Positions 1 to 5,647 of a DNA stretch of 19,584 nt are shown in pieces. The DNA is taken from the NCBI GenBank assembly GCA_002501205.1, contig DLRW01000028.1, positions 1-19,584 of the forward strand. The letters run 5' to 3'. The notes beneath the pieces are model-generated. The model was not told the origin of the DNA and searched no databases. It saw nothing but the letters and a program-made list of their open reading frames with translations. Positions within the stretch are counted from its first letter, which is position 1, and every line of letters starts with the position of its first letter. The DNA comes from Flavobacteriales bacterium UBA7878 (GTDB lineage: Bacteria > Bacteroidota > Bacteroidia > Flavobacteriales > Schleiferiaceae). Made by a program: the position numbers and the translations under genes.

Positions 1-38
1 AAGAAAAAGGCTCTGATTTTCAGGGCCTTTTTTCGTTT
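1..38 (+). repeat. 38-bp direct repeat, copy 1 (contains terminator)
   Basis: This segment is identical base for base to 210-247, offset by 209 bp. Identity stops at position 39 (C here, T in copy 2). The left boundary cannot be seen because the window starts here, so the repeated unit may extend further upstream. It contains an intrinsic terminator. Confidence 0.95.
4..33 (+). terminator. Rho-independent terminator of a gene left of the window
   Basis: Bases 4-16 pair with 20-32 around a 3-nt TTT loop. The stem is 13 bp with one T-G pair (12 with 24) that becomes a U-G wobble when read on the plus strand, followed by a run of T. The wobble becomes an A-C mismatch on the minus strand, so plus is the better orientation. 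It probably ends a plus-strand transcript that lies before position 1. Confidence 0.8.
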
Positions 39-209
39 CGTGATTTTGGATGAGTTCTTATGCATTCAAAGCTGACTGCATTCCAATTCTTGCAGGACAA
101 ACTTTTCTAAATGGCATTGGATTTTATTTCTATCCACATCGATTGAAATTTTGGAGGATTCTTATCCGCCAAAGGCGAACCCGGGTCCAAACCTCGTCCT
201 CGCTACAAA
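39..209. other. Non-coding spacer with tRNA-3'-end-like stretch
   Basis: I see no convincing gene here. Open frames across it have no start context or protein-like composition and run through the terminators. From about 154 to 206 the sequence is compact and structured: GAGGA (154-158) can pair with TCCTC (197-201), a small GCC-AAA-GGC hairpin sits at 168-176, and GGGTCCAAACC at 183-193 resembles a degenerate T-arm with a following acceptor-like strand. It does not fold into a complete tRNA. It may be a decayed tRNA tail or part of a genomic repeat that includes the flanking terminator. Confidence 0.4.
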
Positions 210-247
210 AAGAAAAAGGCTCTGATTTTCAGGGCCTTTTTTCGTTT
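210..247 (+). repeat. 38-bp direct repeat, copy 2 (contains terminator)
   Basis: Exact second copy of positions 1-38. It sits 28 nt beyond the end of the minus-strand gene at 276-812, so it may also serve as that gene's terminator. Confidence 0.95.
213..242. terminator. Intrinsic terminator, second copy, probably bidirectional
   Basis: Same hairpin as at 4-33: 213-225 pairs with 229-241 around a 3-nt loop. T-runs on both strands allow use in both directions. On the minus strand it lies about 34 nt past the stop of the 276-812 gene, with one A-C mismatch in the stem. Confidence 0.75.
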
Positions 248-275
248 TACTATTCATTTAGCTATTTCAAGCCAT

Positions 276-812
276 TTATACCTTCCTAAGATCTCCTTCT
301 AGCAAGACACTTTTTGGAAGGGCGGCATCAAAAAATTTCTTGAGAAAGATCATTTGGGGAATGGCCCTACTCTTTCCATAAAGTCCGGCCAGGTATACCG
401 CTACCGCTCCTAATACCGCAATGGGCAATAACCAAAATCCCCAAATGGTTTTATTGAGCACATATTGGGAATAGCTTAAAACGAAGCTTCCTGCGGCAAT
501 TAAAATACAGATGGTATAGAGGAACATGAAAAAAGTCCAAATACCGGCTGCAGGGCCAATCAAAACGCGAATCAGGGTGCCTCCCTCCGCTTGTTCTTCC
601 AGGTTTAAATCCATTTCTGGCGACCAGGTATGTCGGTCTTTTTTCTTGTAGGAGAAAATTAAATGTCCGTGCGTATCCTTATACTGTAAAGGCCAATTAG
701 CATCGCTGCTCAAGGCCTGTTTTAAGGAGCTACGTAATTCAGCTGCAGTACGCTCATTACTAAACTTGTAACGAGGACGCATTTGATACTCATTAAGGCT
801 GGGTTGGTTCAT
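276..812 (-). CDS. Hypothetical two-helix inner-membrane protein, 178 aa
   Basis: I do not recognise this family. Residues 1-90 form a soluble, mixed charged region without a signal peptide. Two strongly hydrophobic segments follow at about 91-113 and 124-146, then a roughly 30-residue tail ending in basic residues. The expected topology is a membrane hairpin with the N-terminal domain and the tail on the same side, probably cytoplasmic. The N-terminal half has alternating polar and hydrophobic residues, which suggests a small beta-rich domain, but that is only an impression. The start at 812 is the first in frame; Met11 is an alternative. It is divergent from ribD across a 68-nt gap, and its end faces the terminator at 213-242. 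Nothing in the context assigns a function. Confidence 0.7.
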   Translation of the reverse strand: MNQPSLNEYQMRPRYKFSNERTAAELRSSLKQALSSDANWPLQYKDTHGHLIFSYKKKDRHTWSPEMDLNLEEQAEGGTLIRVLIGPAAGIWTFFMFLYTICILIAAGSFVLSYSQYVLNKTIWGFWLLPIAVLGAVAVYLAGLYGKSRAIPQMIFLKKFFDAALPKSVLLEGDLRKV

Positions 813-867
813 GAAGCTAATTTATTAAAAGGCAGTATTCGATGAACTATTAGCAAATCGGGAATAG

Positions 868-875
868 TATTTTTG
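868..875 (+). promoter_or_regulatory. Putative ribD-operon -7 element (TAnnTTTG)
   Basis: TATTTTTG matches the Bacteroidota primary sigma -7 consensus TAnnTTTG exactly. It ends only 5 nt before the ribD ATG at 881, so the transcript would have almost no leader. No TTG -33 element is visible at the usual spacing, so confidence is limited. Confidence 0.4.
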
Positions 876-880
876 CGCTC

Positions 881-1906
881 ATGTCGCAGGATGAACTCTA
901 TATCCAACGCTGTTTAGAGCTGGCTGAAAAAGGCCGATACACCGTAGCCCCTAATCCTATGGTTGGGGCCCTAATTGTGCATCAAGGAAAAATAATCGCT
1001 GAAGGATACCACCATCACCCCGGTGGCCCCCATGCAGAAGTGGTGGCCATTTCGAGAGTGAAGAACCCGGAACTACTTAAAGAGTCCTGCATCTATGTGA
1101 GCCTGGAACCCTGCTCTCATTTTGGTAAGACTCCCCCCTGTTCTGATCTCATTATCGAAAAAGGAATTCCAGAAGTGGTAATCGCCTCTCGAGATTATAA
1201 TGCCGAAGTGAATGGCAAGGGCATTGCCAAATTGCAAGCGGCTGGAATTAAAGTTCGCGAAGGAATATTGGAAGCAGAGGCTCTGGAATTAAACCGACGC
1301 TTTTTCACTTTTCACCGCGAACATCGTCCCTATATTAGCTTGAAATGGGCCCAAAGTGCAGATGGTATAATGGACCCGGATCGTGAAGCACAAGAAAAAG
1401 GGGTTCAATGGATTAGTCAGCCCGAAACTCAAGTTTTCACGCATAGATTAAGAGCGGAGAACCAGGCAATTCTCGTAGGTCGTAAAACCGTGGAAATCGA
1501 TAATCCCTCCTTGGATTGTCGGGCTTTTGAAGGATCCGATCCATTGCGGATTGTTTTAGATCCTTCCTATCATTTAGGATCTCATTATCGCGTATTCCGA
1601 GATCAAAATTACCTGCGTTTCAGCCGAAAGGCAGCAAATGAAAGAGATAGATTATTAGAGCCCAATTCGGATTCTTTGTCTTCCCTGATTAAAACCTTAT
1701 ACGATGAAGGCATTCAAAGCCTATTAATTGAAGGGGGAGCGCATACCCTGCAATCCTTTATTGATGCTGGACTTTGGGATGAAGCCTGGATTATTAAGGC
1801 TAGTCATGATTTAAAATCCGGTTTGTCTGCTCCAATACTAAAAGGACAGATTTACGATGAATTTAAATTAGGTAAAGACCTCATTCAAAACCTCCGTCCC
1901 CTATGA
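881..1906 (+). CDS. ribD: Bifunctional riboflavin biosynthesis protein RibD
   Basis: Cytoplasmic enzyme for two consecutive riboflavin steps: deamination of diaminohydroxyphosphoribosylaminopyrimidine, then NADPH-dependent reduction of the ribosyl group. The N-terminal cytidine-deaminase-like domain (about 1-145) has the zinc ligands H51 (HAE, with catalytic E53), C78 (PCSH) and C87 (PPCSD). The C-terminal reductase domain (about 148-341) includes the conserved LIEGG segment at 282-286. Length (341 aa) is normal for a full bifunctional protein. The start is supported by the family-typical N-terminus, with PNPMVGA at 24-30. No Shine-Dalgarno is visible. It is the first gene of a four-gene operon and overlaps the next gene by ATGA. 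The other riboflavin genes are not in the window, which is common in Bacteroidota, where rib genes are scattered. Confidence 0.97.
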   Translation: MSQDELYIQRCLELAEKGRYTVAPNPMVGALIVHQGKIIAEGYHHHPGGPHAEVVAISRVKNPELLKESCIYVSLEPCSHFGKTPPCSDLIIEKGIPEVVIASRDYNAEVNGKGIAKLQAAGIKVREGILEAEALELNRRFFTFHREHRPYISLKWAQSADGIMDPDREAQEKGVQWISQPETQVFTHRLRAENQAILVGRKTVEIDNPSLDCRAFEGSDPLRIVLDPSYHLGSHYRVFRDQNYLRFSRKAANERDRLLEPNSDSLSSLIKTLYDEGIQSLLIEGGAHTLQSFIDAGLWDEAWIIKASHDLKSGLSAPILKGQIYDEFKLGKDLIQNLRPL

Positions 1907-2769
1907 TTTGGTTGCTCCTGAGCATTATTTGTTCGGTACTGATCTTCATCGTATTCAAGCTGTTTAAAACTTATTCAGTTGACAATCTGCAAGCCATCTT
2001 AATCAATTATTTCGTGGCTTTTGGGATTGGTCTGGCCCTTAGTGATGGCGAGCAACATCCCCTGAATTTAGCAGAACAGCCTTGGTTCTCCTCTGTTTTA
2101 ATTTTAGGCCTACTCTTTATTACCCTCTTTCGATTAATGGCCTGGGTTAGTCAGAATTATGGCATGGCCACCGTTTCGGTAGCGGTGAAAATGGCTGTGA
2201 TAGTTCCGGTTAGTTTTGGGGTACTCTATTTTGGCGAATCGCTGGGCGCCATTAAACTGGGGGGAATTCTACTGGCACTTGTAGCGGTTTATATGACTAC
2301 CTACCAACCCAAAAAAATGAAGGGCTCAGCAGCTAATTTTTGGTTTCCCATTATTCTGTTTCTGGGATCCGGCTTTCTGGATGCTTTTTTAAAATACAAT
2401 GAAGCCGAATTAGTTCCGGCTGTGGATCAATCCTGGTTTGCTTCCAGCATTTTTGGAATGGCCGCGATTTTTGGACTTTTCTTTGTTGCCTACCAAAGAA
2501 TCATGCATAAGCAAAAATTTAAGCTGAAATCAGTCATTGGTGGACTGACATTAGGTATTCCCAATTATGGCAGTATCTATTTTTTACTCCGCTCCTTGAG
2601 CATGCGCGGATTGGAAAGCTCCAGCATTTTTGCCCTTAATAATGTGGGGATTGTATTCTTAAGCGCGCTTTTGGGTTATTTCTTTTTCCAAGAAAAATTG
2701 AGTCGTTTAAATCTCGCTGGTATAGGCCTGGCTATAGTTTCCATTGTTTTGATAGCTTTAGCCCTATGA
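1903..2769 (+). CDS. EamA/DMT-family transporter, 288 aa
   Basis: Integral membrane protein with about ten hydrophobic segments spread over the whole length, as expected for the drug/metabolite transporter (EamA) superfamily. The two halves each resemble a five-helix repeat (about 1-133 and 146-288). The second half ends with a typical FFQEKLSRLNLAGIGLAI segment. The first repeat has the equivalent YFGESLGAIKLGGILLA motif at 109-125, the internal duplication characteristic of this family. The start codon overlaps the ribD stop (ATGA), indicating translational coupling. The substrate cannot be read from sequence. Co-occurrence with ribD makes a flavin-pathway or related metabolite possible, but that is inference only; the family exports or imports many small molecules. 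Confidence 0.88.
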   Translation: MIWLLLSIICSVLIFIVFKLFKTYSVDNLQAILINYFVAFGIGLALSDGEQHPLNLAEQPWFSSVLILGLLFITLFRLMAWVSQNYGMATVSVAVKMAVIVPVSFGVLYFGESLGAIKLGGILLALVAVYMTTYQPKKMKGSAANFWFPIILFLGSGFLDAFLKYNEAELVPAVDQSWFASSIFGMAAIFGLFFVAYQRIMHKQKFKLKSVIGGLTLGIPNYGSIYFLLRSLSMRGLESSSIFALNNVGIVFLSALLGYFFFQEKLSRLNLAGIGLAIVSIVLIALAL

Positions 2770-3395
2770 TGCAAGAGGCCCTAACCGCCGACCATTACCA
2801 AAGTATAAAGGAGAAATCAGAAGCACTTTTTAAAGATCGTGGTTCGAAATTTATAGCCTTGGCTTTTCCTTTAAAAGATGAAAGTGAATTCCCCTCCATT
2901 CTGGAGCAGGTGAAAAAGCAGTATTATGATGCTCGCCACCACTGCTATGCTTATCGTTGCCAACCTACTCAGCCCCAATGGCGTTTTAATGATGATGGGG
3001 AACCCGCCCATTCTGCCGGCACTCCCATTTACCACGCCATTCAGTCGCAAGAACTATGGGATGTAGCAGTAATTGTGGTGCGTTATTTTGGTGGAACCAA
3101 ATTGGGAGTTGGAGGCTTAATTAATGCCTATCGCAGCTCTGCAGAGGAGGCTTTGCAAAATGCCCGGCCTTTGGATGTATATTTATATCGTCAATTTGAA
3201 GTGCGCTTCCCCTACTCCGCCATGGATGATGTAATGCGAGTACTGCCCCAAAGCGAATTTGAAATTGTAGGTGAATCCATGGATAAAGATGCAGGCTATC
3301 AGCTAAAAGTGCGAAAGTCTAAGACCGAATTAGCCCTGGATCAACTGAAAGAATTATATCAAATTAAGATCAAAGAACTGGATGAAGATGTTTAA
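2766..3395 (+). CDS. IMPACT/YigZ-family protein (UPF0029), 209 aa
   Basis: The N-terminal IMPACT-type domain covers about residues 15-135. Hallmarks visible are DARHHCYAY at 55-63, NDDGEPAHSAGTP at 75-87 and the signature VVRYFGGTKLGVGGL at 104-118. The C-terminal 70 residues match the small ferredoxin-like domain of bacterial YigZ proteins. Family members are thought to act in translation regulation or RNA binding, but the bacterial role is not settled, so no specific function is assigned. The preceding gene's stop overlaps the start in an ATGATG context, so translation may begin at 2766 or 2769. It overlaps the following protease gene by 8-14 nt. Confidence 0.93.
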   Translation: MMQEALTADHYQSIKEKSEALFKDRGSKFIALAFPLKDESEFPSILEQVKKQYYDARHHCYAYRCQPTQPQWRFNDDGEPAHSAGTPIYHAIQSQELWDVAVIVVRYFGGTKLGVGGLINAYRSSAEEALQNARPLDVYLYRQFEVRFPYSAMDDVMRVLPQSEFEIVGESMDKDAGYQLKVRKSKTELALDQLKELYQIKIKELDEDV

Positions 3396-5139
3396 AAAAG
3401 CCCTTTACCTCCTCCTGTTAAGTCCGGCCCTCCTTTCGGCCCATGGCAATAAAACGCCACTTCAAAATAGTCAGGCTTACGGTAGTCCAATGCTGGAATA
3501 TCGTCAAGATCATTTTTCCGGGGAAAGCGCTTTAAACCTAGCCTTGGGATTATTACCCGATGCCAATTGGACTCTTCAATTGGATAAAAGTATTCAAAGC
3601 CCTGCCGGTCATCATGAGCATTACACCTTGTTTTTAGAAGGGCGAAAGCTGGCTTTTCAAGCTTTATCGCTTCATTATTACCAGAATGGCAGTCTGCTAA
3701 TTCAATATCCAGATCTACCTAAGCAATTAAGCAATTTGGAGGAGTTGAAGATAGATACCACTGCCATGCGTCTGGAATTAGATTGTGATAGAATGCATAG
3801 TGAGGCGGGAATCCTAGCCTTACAAGATGTATTAATGCCAGGTTTTAATCTGGATTTCTTTGGTGCAGAAGGAGTCCATTATCAGGCTTTCGTAGCCGGT
3901 GCTGAAATCTTTAATCTGGCTGATAATCGTCGCTATGGCTCAGACTCTACCTGCACGGCCAATATATATCTCCCTGATCCTTTAAGTACTGCCAATGTAA
4001 ACTACGGCGGCAACTATTCCGATATTAATGATGGTACAAACTCCAGTTTAAACGCGCAACGCTTCCTGCGTAATTTTACGGCAACCTTTGATAATGGGGT
4101 CTTTAAGCTGGAAAATGCCGATATCAAGATTGACGAGTTTAGTGCCCCAATTATCAATCCTGCCACCAGTACCATTCCTGTATTTAACTACACCCGAGCA
4201 GATGATGAATTCGAGGATGTAAATGCCTTTTTTCATTTAAGTCACTATAAAAATTACCTGGACAGCCTGGGCTTTACTGCACTCCCAGGAGCACAAATTT
4301 CCATTGATGTTCACGCTTTGAGTGATGCCGACCAGAGTTATTTCAGTCCAGCCGAGAAACGGATTTATATGGGTGAAGGTGGTGTTGATGATGCCGAAGA
4401 TGCCGATGTAGTTATCCATGAATATGGTCACTCCCTAATAAGTGGTGCCGCAGCCAATACGAATCGTATTAGTGAAAGAGCGGGCATGGAAGAAGCTATT
4501 TGTGACTATTTTGCCATTAGCTGGTCCTTGGTTTTTAGCCCCAATCAAAGAGATCGGGTTTTTAACTGGGATGGACACAATTCTTTCTGGCCCGGACGGT
4601 CCGCCTCCAGCACTAAGGATTACCAAACTATTACCTTCAATTCTAATATTTACCAGCATACTGATTTGATGGCTTCCTGCCTTTTGGAGATTCGTGATAA
4701 TACCAGTCGCCAAATTGCGGATAAAATCATTCTAGAAGCCTTATTCACTTTACAGAACAACAGTACTTATCCCGATTTTGCCCGCATGGTCATTCAGGCG
4801 GATGCCAACCTTTATGGTGGCTCCCATTTTCAGGTGATTAAAACCGCTTTTGTACGGCGAAATGTGCTTAGCTCCGACTTTAGCCTCGAAGAGCCCGGAA
4901 ACCCCTATGGAATTCGTTTATTCAATACGCTCGGCTTTATTAAAGGAGAGTCCCTGATCCTGGAAAGTGATGATTCCTTAAGCCATTATGCATTGCGTGA
5001 TGTGCAGGGAAGATTAGTTCAAGATGGCAGCCTGGAGGGCCACGCTGCAGAATTAAACTTTTCCATTAGTACCGGACTTTACTTCCTGGAAGTTGAAAAC
5101 TTAAAAGGTGAAAAAGCCAGCTTCAAGGTTTTGAAATAA
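3382..5139 (+). CDS. Secreted gluzincin metalloprotease (M36-like) with T9SS sorting tail
   Basis: Exported zinc protease of 585 aa. A signal peptide covers residues 1-20 (basic start, leucine-rich core, cleavage near LLSA). An uncharacterised N-terminal region follows to about 270, then a catalytic domain with the zinc motif HEYGH at 346-350 and the downstream ligand motif E371-x-x-x-D375. That HExxH plus ExxxD pattern is the gluzincin arrangement of thermolysin/fungalysin-type peptidases; fungalysin (M36) is the closest look-alike, with subfamily assignment uncertain. The last 60-80 residues (about 523-585) look like a divergent T9SS type A C-terminal domain: repeated short beta strands, a STGLYFLEV segment and a terminal FKVLK. 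The likely destination is the outer surface or medium. The start may be Met1 (3382) or Met3 (3388). It is the last gene of the ribD operon and is followed by a strong terminator. Confidence 0.88.
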   Translation: MKMFKKALYLLLLSPALLSAHGNKTPLQNSQAYGSPMLEYRQDHFSGESALNLALGLLPDANWTLQLDKSIQSPAGHHEHYTLFLEGRKLAFQALSLHYYQNGSLLIQYPDLPKQLSNLEELKIDTTAMRLELDCDRMHSEAGILALQDVLMPGFNLDFFGAEGVHYQAFVAGAEIFNLADNRRYGSDSTCTANIYLPDPLSTANVNYGGNYSDINDGTNSSLNAQRFLRNFTATFDNGVFKLENADIKIDEFSAPIINPATSTIPVFNYTRADDEFEDVNAFFHLSHYKNYLDSLGFTALPGAQISIDVHALSDADQSYFSPAEKRIYMGEGGVDDAEDADVVIHEYGHSLISGAAANTNRISERAGMEEAICDYFAISWSLVFSPNQRDRVFNWDGHNSFWPGRSASSTKDYQTITFNSNIYQHTDLMASCLLEIRDNTSRQIADKIILEALFTLQNNSTYPDFARMVIQADANLYGGSHFQVIKTAFVRRNVLSSDFSLEEPGNPYGIRLFNTLGFIKGESLILESDDSLSHYALRDVQGRLVQDGSLEGHAAELNFSISTGLYFLEVENLKGEKASFKVLK

Positions 5140-5162
5140 GCTTAAGCCTGAAATATCAGCAT

Positions 5163-5193
5163 AAAAAAAGGGCCTATAAGAGGCCCTTTTTTT
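5163..5193. terminator. Perfect bidirectional terminator between convergent genes
   Basis: Bases 5163-5175 and 5181-5193 form a perfect 13-bp inverted repeat (A7-GGGCCT / AGGCCC-T7) around a 5-nt loop, with T-runs on both strands. It ends the plus-strand ribD operon 24 nt after the protease stop. On the minus strand, the final codons and stop of the 5174-5644 lipoprotein gene lie inside the hairpin. Confidence 0.93.
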
Positions 5194-5644
5194 GAAGTTG
5201 ACGATTCAACCATTTTCGTAAAGCCAAAAGCTTCTCTGGCTCATTTTGTTGTGTAACCACTTCTTTAGACACCATACTATTACTCGCACTACACTCTAAG
5301 TGATAGGTATAATGGGGTCCGTCCATGGCTCCTTCAGTTTGATAAAGACTATCCAGACTATTGAAGTTCAATTGTTCCAAGAGCAAGGCTAGATCATCGT
5401 TAAATTGACTCTCCCCCTGCAATAAGGTATCCCCTACAAACTGTGTATTTCGAATACCTTTAAAGTTCAAGGTATTGCCTTCTAATTTAGCCGTATATAA
5501 GGCACAAGTTCCCATGCATGCTTTAGATTCCCACGCAAAAGACCATGATTCATTTTCGGTGATCATGTTCTTATACAAAGTCTTAGAGGGAGAGCAAGCG
5601 GTGATACCTGCCAATACTAAAGCCAGAGGAAAAAGGCGCTTCAT
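5174..5644 (-). CDS. DUF6438-like lipoprotein, 156 aa
   Basis: Residues 1-16 are a lipoprotein signal peptide ending in ITA-C17, so the mature protein is probably lipidated and held in the periplasm or on the outer membrane. The mature part carries a KACMGTCALY motif (C43 and C47) followed by alternating strands with G at 63 and G at 71. This matches the C-x-G-x-C-x-x-Y start of DUF6438 as I know it. The function of that domain is not known to me. The two cysteines could form a disulfide, and C118 is a third in the mature region. The gene starts 3 nt after the yidC stop and is probably co-transcribed with pyrG-yidC. Its last six codons and stop are encoded in the terminator stem. Confidence 0.8.
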   Translation of the reverse strand: MKRLFPLALVLAGITACSPSKTLYKNMITENESWSFAWESKACMGTCALYTAKLEGNTLNFKGIRNTQFVGDTLLQGESQFNDDLALLLEQLNFNSLDSLYQTEGAMDGPHYTYHLECSASNSMVSKEVVTQQNEPEKLLALRKWLNRQLQKKGLL

Positions 5645-5647
5645 AAA

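Noticed and set aside
154..209. Complete tRNA gene
   Set aside because: No full cloverleaf, anticodon arm or matching acceptor stem can be drawn; only a T-arm-like piece is visible.
50..289. 79-codon open frame on the plus strand
   Set aside because: It runs through the spacer and the second terminator copy, has no family resemblance, and its end overlaps the end of the minus-strand membrane protein gene.
813..880. FMN riboswitch before ribD
   Set aside because: The gap is only 68 nt and is shared with a divergent gene, too short for the FMN aptamer, and none of its conserved core is seen.
4048..4713. Antisense open frames inside the protease gene
   Set aside because: They are shadows of a well-supported gene with signal peptide, catalytic motif and sorting tail.
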